This document shows, piece by piece, positions 1-11,075 of a stretch of 64,000 nucleotides of DNA. The DNA comes from Streptomyces aquilus (GTDB lineage: Bacteria > Actinomycetota > Actinomycetes > Streptomycetales > Streptomycetaceae): contig NZ_CP034463.1 in assembly GCF_003955715.1 (NCBI RefSeq), forward strand, positions 2,790,001 through 2,854,000. Reading direction: 5' to 3'. The notes beneath the pieces were generated by a model. It searched no databases. It saw only the letters and a program-made list of their open reading frames with translations, and was not told where the DNA came from. Position 1 is the first letter of the stretch. Every line of letters starts with the position of its first letter. Position numbers and translations under genes: made by a program.

Positions 1-954
1 GGTGATCTTCGAGGCGTACAGCTTGCCGGACGCGGGGCCGATGTCCAGGCCCATCCGGTCGGCGGGGATGGCGTCCGCGGCGACGGTGGTGGCGTCGGCC
101 GGGGCCTTGGTCTTCAGGTCCGGGAACGCGGGCGCGACCACGGCGTCGACCGGCAGGGCCAGCTCGACGCCGGTCTTCTCGGCGCGTTCGATGTACTCCA
201 GGACCGCGGGGATCTGGTCCTCCTGGAGCAGGGAGGCGCCGACCTCGTGGCCCTTGGCCTTGAGGAAGGTGAAGGCCATGCCGCCGCCGATGAGGATGCG
301 GTCGGCCTTGCCGAGCAGCTCGTCGATGACGGCGAGCTTGTCGGAGACCTTGGCGCCGCCGAGGACGACCACGTAGGGCCGCTGGACCTCGTCGGTGAGC
401 TTCTTCAGGACGCCGACCTCGGTGGCGATGAGGTAGCCGGCGTAGTGCGGCAGCCGGGCCGGGAGGTCGAACACCGAGGCGTGCTTGCGGTGCACCGCAC
501 CGAAGCCGTCACCGACGTAGACGTCCGCGAGGGCGGCGAGCTGGTCGGCGAACTCGCCGCGCTCGGTGTCGTCCTTGGAGGTCTCACCGGCGTTGAAGCG
601 CAGGTTCTCGATGACCGCGACCTGGCCGGGCTGCAGGCCGTTCACCGCGTCGTGCGCGGCGGGACCGACCGTGTCCTGGGCGAAGGCCACGGAGCCACCC
701 AGGAGTTCGCCGAGCCGCTCGGCGGCCGGAAGCAGGGAGAAGGCGGGGTCCGGGGCGCCCTTGGGGCGGCCCAGGTGCGAGGCCACGACCACCTTGGCGC
801 CCGCGTCCGCGAGGGCCTTGACGGTGGGCAGCACGGCGCGGATGCGGCCGTCGTCGGTGATGCGGCCGTCGGCGAGCGGCACGTTGAGGTCGGCGCGGAC
901 GAAGACCCGCTTGCCGTCCACGCCTTCGGCGAGAAGTTCGTCGATCGTCTTCAT
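1..954 (-). CDS. pgk: Phosphoglycerate kinase, partial (3' end outside window)
   Basis: Glycolytic kinase that transfers the acyl phosphate of 1,3-bisphosphoglycerate to ADP. 318 codons are visible from ATG at 954 to the window edge; the C-terminal part is missing, since the family is about 400 residues. Visible motifs are RADLNVPL (residues 20-27), the substrate-binding HLGRPKG near residue 60, and GGAKVSDK in the hinge region. An AGGAG ribosome site lies 7 bases before the ATG. It is downstream of gap on the same strand, with 125 bp and a strong hairpin between them. The gap-pgk order is the usual glycolytic arrangement in actinobacteria. Identification is secure. Confidence 0.97.
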   Translation of the reverse strand, partial: MKTIDELLAEGVDGKRVFVRADLNVPLADGRITDDGRIRAVLPTVKALADAGAKVVVASHLGRPKGAPDPAFSLLPAAERLGELLGGSVAFAQDTVGPAAHDAVNGLQPGQVAVIENLRFNAGETSKDDTERGEFADQLAALADVYVGDGFGAVHRKHASVFDLPARLPHYAGYLIATEVGVLKKLTDEVQRPYVVVLGGAKVSDKLAVIDELLGKADRILIGGGMAFTFLKAKGHEVGASLLQEDQIPAVLEYIERAEKTGVELALPVDAVVAPAFPDLKTKAPADATTVAADAIPADRMGLDIGPASGKLYASKIT

Positions 955-1010
955 GAAGGAACTCCTGGTGAGGGTGCTCTGATCGTACGAGAGCTGATCT
1001 GCACGTGAGT

Positions 1011-1050
1011 CAGGGCCCGGGCGGCGCGTCCCTGCGCCGCCCGAGCCCTG
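1011..1050 (-). terminator. Hairpin between gap and pgk
   Basis: Outer arms cagggc/gccctg and inner arms gggcggcgc/gcgccgccc close on a 6-nt loop, with one 2-nt internal mismatch. It lies 30 bp past the gap stop and 56 bp before the pgk start. No T-run follows, so it may attenuate or protect the mRNA between the two glycolytic genes rather than terminate fully. Confidence 0.6.
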
Positions 1051-1079
1051 CTCTCATGTCAAGGTGCCTGCTCTGTGGA

Positions 1080-2117
<1,038 letters not shown>

Positions 2118-2219
2118 CTATGCGGTGCCGGCGAGCTCTGTTTGGGATGTCCCCGACCGCCTACGACCCTACCTCTCCGACGCCTCCTCGGTGACATCGA
2201 GATGCCCCATACACGGGCA

Positions 2220-2255
2220 GGCGGTCCGTACCCGCCAGTAGGGGTACGGACCGCC
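2220..2255 (-). terminator. Strong hairpin, likely terminator of the M14 carboxypeptidase gene
   Basis: A perfect 14-bp stem (2220-2233 with 2242-2255) and an 8-nt loop lie about 90 bp past the stop of the upstream minus-strand peptidase gene and 130 bp before gap. It lacks a T-tract, which is common for actinobacterial terminators. Confidence 0.65.
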
Positions 2256-2345
2256 CGGGCCGAAAGGCCATATAGCTCGAATTGACTACGGAGAGTCAGT
2301 CAGTGTTGACCAGCACACTCCCCGCTCGTACGTGTTTGTCCGCGC

Positions 2346-5297
2346 TCATCCGTTGAGTGCGGCGAGCGCCTTTCCGAGCAGTGCCGTGCGGTCGGCCGCC
2401 GCGGTGACGTGCTCCAGGCCGAAGCCCAGCAGCACGGTGTCGTCCGTGGTGACCGCGCCGTACGTCTTGAACAGTTCGCCGGCACGTCCCCAGTCCTTGA
2501 CGACCGCCGGGCTGCCCGCGGGCGGTCCGGGGACGCTCCAGGCACCCAGCGAGGTCTCGAAGCCCTCGGTCTCGGTGGCCTGGCCGCCGATGACGACGGA
2601 GGCGTTGTCGACGAGGACGCCGCGTCCGCCGCTGCCCGGGTCGGTGATGTAGCTGATGGAGATCTCGACCTTCTTGCCCGCGTAGGCGGACAGGTCGAAG
2701 GCGACCTGCTGCCAGCCGGCCGAGGCACCCGTGAAGCTGTTCCACTGGCCGCTGGTGCCGGTGTTGGTGCAGCCGCCGGAGCCCAGGGTCAGATACCGCT
2801 TGAGCGCGGGGTGGGCCGCGATGAAGTACCCGGCCTCGCACTCGACGGGTACGGCGTTGCTGGTCGCGCCGTTCTTCTCCGGAAGCGTCGTCCAGTCGTC
2901 GGCCCCGGTCGTGTGGGCCTCCAGGACGGCGTGGTCGTAGCCCTCCTCGGTGTTCCACAGCATCCGGGTCTGGAACGTGGGCGCCTGCGCGGCGGTCACG
3001 TTGGTGAGGTCGATGGTGCGGGTGAGGCGGTTCCAGGCGTAGTCGCTGTGCGTGACGGCGGCCATGGAGGCGCCTTCGTAGGGACCGTACGGGTTGACGG
3101 TGCCGGGGTAGCTGCCCCCGCCCGCGCTGGCGAACTGCGGGAACGTGGCGGCCGGCAGGTTGTCGGAGGTGACGCTGAACGACCCGGCGGTGTCGAGCGG
3201 GTTGCCCGGCGCCGCGCCGAGGGCCGCGCCGGCTCCGGCGAGCTTGCCGCTGCCCTGGAAGGCGGTGGCGTTCGGCAGCGAGGTGCGGGTGTAGGCGCCC
3301 AGGTAGTACTGGCTGAAGTCGTTCGACAGGGTGCCGCCGCCGAGGTCGACGTTGCCGCCGGCCCGCTCGCCCGCCTCGATCAGCTTGCCGCCCTCGTTGA
3401 GGAAGGCGCGCAGCTGAAGCTGCGTGGCGTTGCCGGGGACGCTCGCGCCCGTGTAGTGGACGACGGTCTTGAAGTGGTCGAGCACGCCGAGCGCGTCGGG
3501 CGCACCCTGGGTGGCGACGTCCCAGACGATCGCCTTGCGGCCGTTGGCCTTCAGGGCGTCGACGTAGGTCTGCGCCTGGGTCGCGGTCGCGCCCTCCTCG
3601 GCGACGACGAGTGTGTCCGCGCGCGGCCGTTCGGCGACCGTGTAGGTGAAGTGCTGGCTGGAGGTGCGCTTCTTGTCGCGCGTCTCGCCGGTGAACCACA
3701 CCTCGACCTTGTCGCCCGGGTCGCCTTCGGGGACCTTGGCGCGGTACTCGTCGAAGTAGAGGTTGTCCTCACCGCCGTACGTCTCGCCGCCCTTCCACGC
3801 GCGCAGCGGCACGTCGTGCGTGTGGCCGCCGTTGACGCGGTACTTGAGCTCCTTGTCGCGCACGGCCCTGCGCACGACGACGGAGACCTCCTGGTCGGCG
3901 CCGCGCGAGTAGGACGTGGTGAAGGTCTTCGGGGTGAAGTCGGCGGCCTTCAGGCCGAGCGAGGACTTCGGCTGGTCGGGCTGCTTCGCCGACTCGGCGA
4001 CGGAGAGCGCGAACGGGATGTTCTTCTCGAACTCCTGCTGGATCAGCTTCTCGTCGTCCGGGAAGTTGAACACCGACTGGCAGTCGGCCGCGTTCCACTG
4101 GTCGTTCGGGTCAAGGTCCGAGGCGGTCTGGCAGGTCGACATCTCGGGCGTGTACATCGCCAGGCCGTTGACGTTCGACGCGTGGCCGTCCGCCTCGCCG
4201 TTGGTGGTGTAGAGCTCCGAGGAGACCTGCGGACGGTAGCCGGGGATCGCGGAGTTGTCGGGGGTTCCGGCGAGCGCCTTGTACATGACGTCGTCCGGGG
4301 TGTCGGTGGCCACCTGCCAGCCGACCCCGTAGAGGAGGAGTTCGGCGGCGGAGTGGTAGTTGACGCCGTACGTGAAGCCGATCCGCTTCTCGAACGCGTC
4401 CAGGGCCTTGGTCTCGGGCTCGGAGCTCGGTGCCGTGCCGCGGTAGGTCTCGCTGGTGGGGTTGGGGGACGAACCCTCGTTGTCGTAGCCCCACTTGTAG
4501 GCGAAGTTGCGGTTCAGGTCGACGCCGTCACCGATGGCGATGGAGCCGTCGCCGTTGTTGTCGTGGAGGTTCTTGCGCCACAGGCGCTGGTCGGTGCCGG
4601 TGAACGTGTAGTCGTAGCCGTCGGGGTTGGCCGAGAGGACGAACCACAGTTCGGTGGAGTCGACGATCTTCTTGATCCGCTTGTCGGTCTTGTAGTGGTC
4701 CAGGTAGTAGTGCATCAGCCGGCGGGTCATCTCCGGCGTGATCCACTCGCGCGCGTGCTGGTTGGACAGGTAGAGGACGGCGGGCTTGCCTCCGTCCTTG
4801 GTCTGCTTCGCGTTCTTGGTCAGTTTGAGCGCGAGGATGTCCTGCCCGTTCACCGTCTTGCCGATGGAGACGGCCTTGGTGAGGCCCGGGTTGGCCTGGG
4901 CGGTGGCGAGGATCTCCTGCTTGAGGCCGCCGCTGCCGCTGTAGGGGCGGTACACGCCCTCGGCCGCGGCCTCGACGCGGGCCTCGGCCTTGGCGGAGAG
5001 GGCGTGCTCGGTAAGGTCGACGCCCTGTTTCTCCAGCTTGTCGGCCTGTTTGTCGGTGAGGTAGACCTCGACGGTCGCGGTGCCCTTCGCGGGTACCTGC
5101 TCGCTCAGTTCGTGGCCGTCCTGACCGGCCGCCAGCAGCAGGGGTACCTGCGCGCTGGTGACGTCGGCCCGGTAGACCTTGACCTCGTCGGGACCGGGAG
5201 AGCCGCTGCTCTCCGCAGCCTGGGCGACGGGCACGAGGCCCGCGCCGCCCAGGAGGAGTGCGCCAACGGCGAGGATCGGTCTCGCTCTTCGACTCAT
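2346..5297 (-). CDS. Secreted M14-family zinc carboxypeptidase with C-terminal immune-inhibitor-A-like region
   Basis: Exported metallopeptidase, 983 residues from ATG 5297, chosen because AAGGGGGG sits just upstream; an ATG 51 bases earlier is less likely. Residues 1-27 form a signal peptide (RR, hydrophobic core, VAQA). The M14 zinc site is HARE (His181, Glu184), followed by NPDGYDYT, DLNRNF and the third-ligand region NYHSAAELLLYG. The long C-terminal part (about 550-983), with a SQYYLGAY segment and GRGVLVDNASV near the end, resembles the beta-sandwich modules of M6 immune inhibitor A proteins. Likely acts outside the cell on peptides or wall-associated protein. Substrate unknown. The gene stands alone between two hairpins. 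Confidence 0.9.
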   Translation of the reverse strand: MSRRARPILAVGALLLGGAGLVPVAQAAESSGSPGPDEVKVYRADVTSAQVPLLLAAGQDGHELSEQVPAKGTATVEVYLTDKQADKLEKQGVDLTEHALSAKAEARVEAAAEGVYRPYSGSGGLKQEILATAQANPGLTKAVSIGKTVNGQDILALKLTKNAKQTKDGGKPAVLYLSNQHAREWITPEMTRRLMHYYLDHYKTDKRIKKIVDSTELWFVLSANPDGYDYTFTGTDQRLWRKNLHDNNGDGSIAIGDGVDLNRNFAYKWGYDNEGSSPNPTSETYRGTAPSSEPETKALDAFEKRIGFTYGVNYHSAAELLLYGVGWQVATDTPDDVMYKALAGTPDNSAIPGYRPQVSSELYTTNGEADGHASNVNGLAMYTPEMSTCQTASDLDPNDQWNAADCQSVFNFPDDEKLIQQEFEKNIPFALSVAESAKQPDQPKSSLGLKAADFTPKTFTTSYSRGADQEVSVVVRRAVRDKELKYRVNGGHTHDVPLRAWKGGETYGGEDNLYFDEYRAKVPEGDPGDKVEVWFTGETRDKKRTSSQHFTYTVAERPRADTLVVAEEGATATQAQTYVDALKANGRKAIVWDVATQGAPDALGVLDHFKTVVHYTGASVPGNATQLQLRAFLNEGGKLIEAGERAGGNVDLGGGTLSNDFSQYYLGAYTRTSLPNATAFQGSGKLAGAGAALGAAPGNPLDTAGSFSVTSDNLPAATFPQFASAGGGSYPGTVNPYGPYEGASMAAVTHSDYAWNRLTRTIDLTNVTAAQAPTFQTRMLWNTEEGYDHAVLEAHTTGADDWTTLPEKNGATSNAVPVECEAGYFIAAHPALKRYLTLGSGGCTNTGTSGQWNSFTGASAGWQQVAFDLSAYAGKKVEISISYITDPGSGGRGVLVDNASVVIGGQATETEGFETSLGAWSVPGPPAGSPAVVKDWGRAGELFKTYGAVTTDDTVLLGFGLEHVTAAADRTALLGKALAALNG

Positions 5298-5392
5298 GTG
5301 CCCCCCTTGCAGTGGTCCGCCACAGCAGCGAACAGATGCCAGGCTCATGACACTTCATGATCCAGTCAAGGGTGCCTCACTGACATGCAAAA

Positions 5393-5429
5393 GCCGGTGC
5401 CGTTCACCCAAGCGGGCGGCGGCACCGGC
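5393..5429 (-). terminator. Intrinsic terminator after whiA
   Basis: A 10-bp GC stem (gccggtgccg/cggcaccggc) is followed, in the minus direction, by TTTTGCAT. It sits about 15 bp past the whiA stop and closes the uvrC-rapZ-yvcK-whiA operon. This is the clearest rho-independent terminator in the window. Confidence 0.85.
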
Positions 5430-5443
5430 GTCCTGACGGTGGA

Positions 5444-6433
5444 TCAACCCACCAGGTTGTCGGCCATCTCCTCGGTGATGCTGGACTCCGTGCCCGGAAT
5501 GCCGAGGTCCTGGGCCCGCTTGTCGGCCATCGCCAGCAGGCGGCGGATACGGCCGGCGACGGCGTCCTTGGTCAGCGGCGGGTCGGCGAGGGCGCCCAGC
5601 TCCTCCAGCGAGGCCTGCTTGTGCTCCATGCGCAGGCGCCCGGCGGCGGCGAGGTGCTCGGGCACGTCGTCGGCGAGGATCTCCAGCGCGCGCTGCACCC
5701 GGGCACCGGCGGCGACGGCCGCGCGGGCCGAGCGGCGCAGGTTGGCGTCGTCGAAGTTGGCGAGCCGGTTCGCCGTCGCCCGCACCTCGCGGCGCATCCG
5801 GCGCTCCTCCCAGGCCAGCACCGACTCATGGGCGCCGAGCCGGGTGAGCAGCGCGCCGATCGCGTCGCCGTCCCGGACGACCACGCGGTCCACGCCGCGC
5901 ACCTCGCGGGCCTTCGCGGCGATGGACAGCCGGCGGGCGGCGCCGACCAGGGCGAGCGCGGCCTCGGGGCCCGGGCAGGTCACTTCCAGGGAGGACGAGC
6001 GGCCGGGCTCGGTGAGCGAGCCGTGCGCCAGGAACGCCCCGCGCCAGGCGGCCTCCGCGTCACAGGTGGCCCCGGAGACGACCTGCGGGGGCAGGCCGCG
6101 GATCGGGCGGCCCCGGCCGTCGACCAGGCCGGTCTGCCGGGCCAGCTGGTCACCGCCGGCGACGACCCGGACGACGTAACGCGAGCCGCGGCGCAGTCCG
6201 CCCGGCGCCATCACGATCAGCTCCGAGCTGTGGCCGAAGATCTCCAGGATGTCCCGCTTGAGTCTGCGGGCCGCCATCGCGGTGTCCAGCTCCGCCTCGA
6301 TCACGATGCGCCCGCTCACCAGGTGAAGGCCGCCGGCGAACCGCAGGATGGCGGAGACCTCCGCCTTTCTGCAGCAGGTACGGGTGACGGGGAGCCGGGA
6401 GATCTCGTCCTTCACCGCTGCCGTCATCGCCAT
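5444..6433 (-). CDS. whiA: Sporulation regulator WhiA
   Basis: DNA-binding regulator needed with WhiB for the switch from aerial growth to sporulation septation in Streptomyces (established knowledge). 329 residues: an N-terminal LAGLIDADG-homing-endonuclease-like domain (about 1-200) and a C-terminal helix-turn-helix (about 225-310, including [23 protein letters not shown] split over the turn). The start at 6433 gives [12 protein letters not shown]; the second Met (6427) overlaps the upstream stop as ATGA, so translation is coupled either way. Last gene of the operon, followed by an intrinsic terminator. Secure by sequence and synteny. Confidence 0.98.
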   Translation of the reverse strand: MAMTAAVKDEISRLPVTRTCCRKAEVSAILRFAGGLHLVSGRIVIEAELDTAMAARRLKRDILEIFGHSSELIVMAPGGLRRGSRYVVRVVAGGDQLARQTGLVDGRGRPIRGLPPQVVSGATCDAEAAWRGAFLAHGSLTEPGRSSSLEVTCPGPEAALALVGAARRLSIAAKAREVRGVDRVVVRDGDAIGALLTRLGAHESVLAWEERRMRREVRATANRLANFDDANLRRSARAAVAAGARVQRALEILADDVPEHLAAAGRLRMEHKQASLEELGALADPPLTKDAVAGRIRRLLAMADKRAQDLGIPGTESSITEEMADNLVG

Positions 6434-7500
6434 GGGCCGATCCTTCCATGCATCCGAAAAATACGGTCGTACGCGGCGGCCAACAGCTCCGGGTCGTGCC
6501 TCGGGGTTCCGTCGGGCCGGGCCACCGGGGCCAGCTCGACCGCGGCGCCGAACCGCTTGGCGGCATCGGTGAGCGAGTCACGGTCGGGCACGGCGGCCTC
6601 GTCGGCCAGCACCACGTCCAGGGCGAGTTTAGGGGCGTGTCGTCCCAAAACCTCCAAATGACGCTGCGGGGAGAAGCCTTCGGTTTCTCCGGGCTGCGGG
6701 GCGAGGTTCAGCGAGAGTACCCGGCGCGCCTTCGTCTCGGTGAGGGCGTCCAGCAGTTCCGGCACCAGCAGGTGCGGGATGACCGAGGAGAACCAGGAGC
6801 CGGGGCCGAGGACCACCCAGTCCGCGTCCATGACCGCGGCCACCGCCTCGGGGACGGCGGGCGGGTCGTGCGGCACCACGTGCACCGACTGCACCTCACC
6901 GGGGGTGAGGGCGACGGTGGCCTGGCCGCGGACGGTGTCCACCTCCTCCGGGCGCTCCGGGTCGTGACCCTTGACCAGGGCCTGGAGCTCCAGGGGGACG
7001 GCGGACATGGGCAGCACGCGCCCGTGCGCGCCGAGGAGCTTGCCGACCAGGTCCAGGGCCTGGACATGGTCGCCGAGCTGCTCCCACAGGGCGACGATCA
7101 GCACATTGCCGACCGCGTGGTCGTGCAGGTCGCCCTGGGAGTGGAAGCGGTGCTGGATCACGCGGGCCCAGGTCTGGCCCCAGTCGTCGTCGCCGCACAG
7201 CGCGGCCAGCGCCTTGCGCAGGTCGCCCGGCGGCAGGACGCCCAGCTCGTCGCGGAGCCGGCCGCTGGAGCCGCCGTCGTCGGCGACGGTGACGACGGCG
7301 GTGAGGTCACCGGTGATGCGGCGCAGCGCGGCGAGCGAGGCGGACAGGCCCATGCCGCCGCCGAGGGCGACGACCTTGGGCTGGGCGCCGCGGCGGCGGG
7401 GCCTGGCGCCCCGGACCTCGACGGGCCGGCCCGCGCGGGACTCGGGCACCGTCCGGCCCAGCCTGCCGAGCCGGGCCAGCCGCGGAGAACGTGCGGTCAT
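6424..7500 (-). CDS. yvcK: YvcK/CofD-like gluconeogenesis factor
   Basis: Member of the YvcK branch of the CofD superfamily, linked in Bacillus and mycobacteria to wall-precursor allocation and growth on gluconeogenic carbon sources. 358 residues. Start is ATG 7500 because it overlaps the rapZ stop as ATGA; a basic, Arg-rich lead of about 45 residues precedes the fold. Motifs are [25 protein letters not shown] and [12 protein letters not shown], the nucleotide-sugar site of the family. Residues near [18 protein letters not shown] also match. The gene overlaps whiA by ten bases. The rapZ-yvcK-whiA order is conserved across Gram-positive bacteria. Biochemical role in Streptomyces is not established. 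Confidence 0.93.
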   Translation of the reverse strand: MTARSPRLARLGRLGRTVPESRAGRPVEVRGARPRRRGAQPKVVALGGGMGLSASLAALRRITGDLTAVVTVADDGGSSGRLRDELGVLPPGDLRKALAALCGDDDWGQTWARVIQHRFHSQGDLHDHAVGNVLIVALWEQLGDHVQALDLVGKLLGAHGRVLPMSAVPLELQALVKGHDPERPEEVDTVRGQATVALTPGEVQSVHVVPHDPPAVPEAVAAVMDADWVVLGPGSWFSSVIPHLLVPELLDALTETKARRVLSLNLAPQPGETEGFSPQRHLEVLGRHAPKLALDVVLADEAAVPDRDSLTDAAKRFGAAVELAPVARPDGTPRHDPELLAAAYDRIFRMHGRIGPWR

Positions 7501-8483
7501 TCGCGTCCCATGTCCCGGTGTACGACCACCGTCTCCACGCCCTGGGAGACGAGGCGGGCGGCGAGCTTCTCGGAGGTGGCGACGGAGCGGTGCTTGCCGC
7601 CCGTGCAGCCGACCGCGATGGTCACGTACCGCTTGCCCTCGCGGCGGTAGCCGGCCGCGATGAGCTGGAGCAGTTCGCTGTAGCGGTCGATGAACTCCTT
7701 GGCGCCGGGCTGGTTGAAGACGTACGCCGACACCTCCTCGTTGAGGCCGGTGTAGGGGCGCAGCTCCGGGACCCAGTGCGGGTTGGGCAGGAAGCGCATG
7801 TCCACGACCAGGTCGGCGTCGACGGGGAGGCCGTACTTGAAGCCGAAGGACATGACGGTGGCCCGCAGCTCGGGCTCCTCCTCGCCGGCGAACTGGGCGT
7901 CCATCTTGGCGCGCAGTTCGTGCACGTTGAGGCTGGAGGTGTCGATGACCAGGTCGGCGTCGCCGCGCAGCTCGCGCAGCAGTTCGCGCTCGGCGGCGAT
8001 GCCGTCGACGATGCGGCCGTCGCCCTGGAGGGGGTGCGGGCGGCGCACGGACTCGAAGCGGCGCACCAGGGCGTCGTCGGAGGACTCCAGGAAGACGATC
8101 CGCCGGGTGACGTGCTTGGCCTCCAGGTCGGCGAGGGACTCGCGGAGGTTGTCGAAGAAGCGCCGGCCGCGGACGTCGACGACCACCGCGATCCGGGCGA
8201 CATTGCCCTGGGAGCGGGCGCCGAGCTCCACCATGGTGGGGATCAGCGCGGGCGGGAGGTTGTCGACGACGAACCAGCCGAGGTCCTCCAGGCACTTCGC
8301 GGCGGTCGACCGGCCGGCTCCGGACATCCCGGAGATGATCACCAGCTCGGGGATGGCCGCCTCCGGGATCCCGGCGGCGTCGCCGTTCGCGCCCGTACTC
8401 GTGCCCGTACTCACCTGTGCTCCGTCTCCGCCCTGGCTCTCTGGGCCTGGGGTCTCTTGGCCTTCGTGCTCGTTCACATTCAT
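7497..8483 (-). CDS. rapZ: RapZ-like nucleotide-binding P-loop protein
   Basis: RapZ/YvcJ family NTPase; in E. coli RapZ binds small RNAs that control glmS, while the Gram-positive role is less clear. 328 residues. Residues 1-45 are a disordered, acidic, Gly/Thr-rich extension not found in the enteric protein. The Walker A is GMSGAGRS (52-59), followed by [11 protein letters not shown]. The C-terminal RNA-binding-like part contains [10 protein letters not shown] near residue 300. The gene starts at 8483, overlapping the uvrC stop as ATGA, and ends overlapping yvcK in the same way, so the three are translationally coupled. Confidence 0.95.
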   Translation of the reverse strand: MNVNEHEGQETPGPESQGGDGAQVSTGTSTGANGDAAGIPEAAIPELVIISGMSGAGRSTAAKCLEDLGWFVVDNLPPALIPTMVELGARSQGNVARIAVVVDVRGRRFFDNLRESLADLEAKHVTRRIVFLESSDDALVRRFESVRRPHPLQGDGRIVDGIAAERELLRELRGDADLVIDTSSLNVHELRAKMDAQFAGEEEPELRATVMSFGFKYGLPVDADLVVDMRFLPNPHWVPELRPYTGLNEEVSAYVFNQPGAKEFIDRYSELLQLIAAGYRREGKRYVTIAVGCTGGKHRSVATSEKLAARLVSQGVETVVVHRDMGRE

Positions 8484-10561
8484 GTCTCCTGCCCCCGTCG
8501 TTCGTCCGGGGCGCCCGCCGTCGCGGGCTCCCCTGTGGAACCCATGGTGCCGGGTTCCTCTTCCATGATCTCTCCAGTGGCCGTGTTCACAGCAGGGGCG
8601 GCCGGTGCCGCCTGGGCGAGCGCCACGGCAATGGTCTCGGCCGTTTTGCGGCCTATGCCGGGAACCTCGCAGATCTGATCGATGGTGGCAGACCGAAGTT
8701 TCTTCAACGAGCCGAAATGTTTCAGAAGCGCCTGCTTACGGGTGTCCCCCAGCCCGGGTACGTCGTCCAGGGGGCTCGACCGGAACCGCTTGGCCCGCTT
8801 GGTGCGCTGGTAGGTGATCGCGAAGCGGTGGGCCTCGTCACGGACGCGCTGGAGGAGGTAGAGGCCCTCACTGGTGCGGGGCAGGACGACCGGGTCCTCC
8901 TCGTCGGGCAGCCAGACCTCCTCCAGGCGCTTGGCCAGACCGCAGACGGCGACGTCGTCGATGCCGAGCTCGTCGAGGGCCTTCTTGGCGGCGGCCACCT
9001 GCGGCCGGCCGCCGTCGACGACGACGAGCTGGGGCGGGTAGGCGAACTTCTTGGGACGGCCGTTGTCCTCGGTGAGGGTGTTCCCGGAGGCGTCCCGGAA
9101 GTCGTCCTGGGGGTCTGGGGAGCCGCTGCCGGAGCCGTCCTCGACCCACTCCCCCGTCTTCTCCTTCTCGGCGATGTACCGCTTGAAGCGGCGGGTGATG
9201 ACCTCGTGCATGGAGCGGACGTCGTCCTGGCCCTCGAAGCCCTTGATCTGGAAGCGGCGGTACTCGCTCTTGCGCTGGAGGCCGTCCTCGAAGACGACCA
9301 TGGAGGCCACGACGTCGTCGCCCTGGAGGTGGGAGATGTCGTAGCACTCGATCCTGAGCGGGGCGCTGTCGAGGTCGAGGGCCTCGGCGATCTCCTCCAG
9401 GGCGCGCGAGCGGGTCGTCAGGTCGGAGGCGCGCTTGGTCTTGTGCAGCACGAGGGCCTGCTGGGCGTTGCGCGCCACGGTCTCCATGAGGGCCTTCTTG
9501 TCGCCGCGCTGCGGGATGCGCAGCGAGACGTTGGACCCGCGGCGGCCGGTGAGCCACTCCTGGACCGGCTCGAGGGGGTCGGGCAGGGCCGGGACGAGGA
9601 CCTCCCTGGGGACGGAGTCGCCGGTCTCCTCGCCGTAGAGCTGTTGCAGGGCGTGCTCGACGAGGGCACCGGTGGTGATCTCCTCGACCTTGTCGGTGAC
9701 CCAGCCGCGCTGGCCGCGCACGCGCCCGCCGCGCACGTGGAAGATCTGGACGGCCGCTTCGAGCTCGTCCTCGGCGACCGCGATCAGGTCGGCGTCGGTC
9801 GCGTCGGCGAGCACGACCGCGTTCTTCTCCATGGCCTTCTTCAGGGCCTCGATGTCGTCGCGCAGGCGGGCCGCCCGCTCGTACTCCATCTCCTCGGCGG
9901 CCTCCGTCATCCGCTTCTCCAGACGGCGGAGGTAGGTGCCGGTGCGGCCGGCCATGAAGTCGCTGAACTCCTCGGCGAGTTCGCGGTGTTCGTCGGCCGA
10001 GACCCGGCCGACACAGGGCGCCGAGCACTTGCCGATGTAGCCGAGCAGACAGGGCCGGCCGGTGCGGGCGGCGTTCTTGAAGACACCGGCGGAGCAGGTC
10101 CGGACGGGGAAGACGCGCAGCAGGAGGTCGACGGTGTCGCGGATCGCCCACGCGTGCCCGTACGGGCCGAAGTACCTGACGCCCTTCTTCTTGTGACCGC
10201 GCATCACCTGCACGCGCGGGAACTCCTCGTTCATCGTCACCGCGAGGTACGGGTAGCTCTTGTCGTCGCGGTACTTGACGTTGAACCGGGGGTCGTACTC
10301 CTTGATCCAGGAATACTCCAGTTGCAGGGCCTCGACCTCCGTGGACACCACCGTCCACTCCACGGACGCGGCGGTGGTCACCATCGTGCGGGTGCGGGGG
10401 TGCAGGTTCGCCAGGTCCTGGAAGTAGTTCGCCAGGCGCTGGCGCAGGCTTTTCGCCTTTCCGACGTAGATCACCCGGCGGTGCTCGTCGCGGAACCTGT
10501 AGACCCCGGGAGAGTCCGGGATCTGTCCCGGCACGGGGCGGTAGCTGGAGGGGTCGGCCAT
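8480..10561 (-). CDS. uvrC: Excinuclease ABC subunit C
   Basis: Dual-incision nuclease of nucleotide excision repair, 693 residues. The N-terminal GIY-YIG domain begins [20 protein letters not shown] (about 19-38). A UVR coiled coil (about 200-235) binds UvrB, an RNase H-like C-terminal nuclease follows ([27 protein letters not shown]), and tandem helix-hairpin-helix motifs lie at about 600-650 ([20 protein letters not shown]). The tail after 660 is low-complexity. ATG 10561 lies 7 nt after a TAGGGT -10 box, so the transcript is probably leaderless; a weak RecA_NDp-type element sits at the proper spacing upstream. First gene of the uvrC-rapZ-yvcK-whiA operon. Confidence 0.97.
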   Translation of the reverse strand: MADPSSYRPVPGQIPDSPGVYRFRDEHRRVIYVGKAKSLRQRLANYFQDLANLHPRTRTMVTTAASVEWTVVSTEVEALQLEYSWIKEYDPRFNVKYRDDKSYPYLAVTMNEEFPRVQVMRGHKKKGVRYFGPYGHAWAIRDTVDLLLRVFPVRTCSAGVFKNAARTGRPCLLGYIGKCSAPCVGRVSADEHRELAEEFSDFMAGRTGTYLRRLEKRMTEAAEEMEYERAARLRDDIEALKKAMEKNAVVLADATDADLIAVAEDELEAAVQIFHVRGGRVRGQRGWVTDKVEEITTGALVEHALQQLYGEETGDSVPREVLVPALPDPLEPVQEWLTGRRGSNVSLRIPQRGDKKALMETVARNAQQALVLHKTKRASDLTTRSRALEEIAEALDLDSAPLRIECYDISHLQGDDVVASMVVFEDGLQRKSEYRRFQIKGFEGQDDVRSMHEVITRRFKRYIAEKEKTGEWVEDGSGSGSPDPQDDFRDASGNTLTEDNGRPKKFAYPPQLVVVDGGRPQVAAAKKALDELGIDDVAVCGLAKRLEEVWLPDEEDPVVLPRTSEGLYLLQRVRDEAHRFAITYQRTKRAKRFRSSPLDDVPGLGDTRKQALLKHFGSLKKLRSATIDQICEVPGIGRKTAETIAVALAQAAPAAPAVNTATGEIMEEEPGTMGSTGEPATAGAPDERRGQET

Positions 10562-10568
10562 GCTTCAC

Positions 10569-10591
10569 ACCCTACTGGCGGGCGGTGACAG
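10569..10591 (-). promoter_or_regulatory. uvrC promoter, weak RecA_NDp/PafBC-type
   Basis: On the minus strand CTGTCACCG, 8 nt, then TAGGGT, then 7 nt to the uvrC ATG. The -10 box is good. The upstream element matches TTGTCRGTG at TGTCA and the last G only, but at exactly the spacing seen for uvrA, uvrB and ogt. A leaderless promoter is likely; control by PafBC is tentative. Confidence 0.5.
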
Positions 10592-10855
10592 TCCGGCGGG
10601 GCTGTGGACGACGCCAGCGCGACTCCAGGAACGTGAGAACGGCCGGTACCCGCCGGTGGTCGTCGGTCACCGAGCCGCCCCGGCCGATGCGGTCCAGGGC
10701 CTCGATGGACTCCTCGACCACGGTGACCCGGCCCTTGAGGAGGTAGCGGGCGGTGTGCGGGGGCGAGGTCCAGGAGCCCCGCCGCGTCACCGGCCTGGCC
10801 CACGACCTCGTACCCGAACCGCTCGCACAGGCTCGCCAGGCCTTCCCTCCCGGTT
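10572..10855 (-). pseudogene. Remnant of a NarL-type response regulator (internally deleted, frameshifted)
   Basis: Minus-strand translation gives REGLASLCERFGYEVVGQAG and DAAGLLDLAPAHRP (about 10850-10747), the N-terminal part of a NarL-family receiver. A change of frame then leads to RYLLKGRVTVVEESIEALDR and IGRGGSV (about 10752-10665), the end of the receiver. The middle of the receiver, with the phospho-acceptor Asp, and the LuxR-type output domain are both missing; the frame stops at 10572. No start codon is left, because the 5' end runs directly into the plus-strand remnant beside it. I read this as a decayed gene. The match is from memory of the family's motifs, not a search. Confidence 0.6.
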
Positions 10856-11075
10856 CCTGGAGGCCGCGCGCGCCCTGCCGGAGCGCGACGGTGTCGCCGT
10901 CGCCCTGACCGGCCGCGTCACGTCCGTCATCATCCCGATCTCCACGCACTCGCTGGACGACTTCGAGGAACTCGTCGCCGCCGGCCCCGCTCGCGGCTTC
11001 CTGCGCAAGTCGGCGCTCTCCACCCGGGCGATCGGAGCAGTACTCGACAACAGCGGTTCCGGCGCGCCGACTTGA
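10846..11075 (+). pseudogene. Remnant of a second response-regulator receiver domain
   Basis: Plus-strand translation gives RFLEAARALPERDGVAV, then DDFEELVAAGPARGFLRKSA and LSTRAIGAVLD before TGA at 11073-11075. This is the C-terminal half of a receiver domain of the kind found in orphan Streptomyces response regulators (conserved Lys in the last loop, GARGFxxKAxLS pattern). The N-terminal half with the Asp pocket is absent: the open frame upstream is unrelated sequence belonging to the oppositely oriented remnant. No ribosome site or start fits. Probably the leftover of a different gene joined head to head to the NarL-type remnant by a deletion. Confidence 0.6.

Noticed and set aside
2409..5360. 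A 983-codon open frame on the plus strand opposite the M14 carboxypeptidase
   Set aside because: It is a GC-rich shadow: composition is Gly/Val/Leu/Arg only, no domain, and the minus frame has clear signal peptide and zinc motifs.
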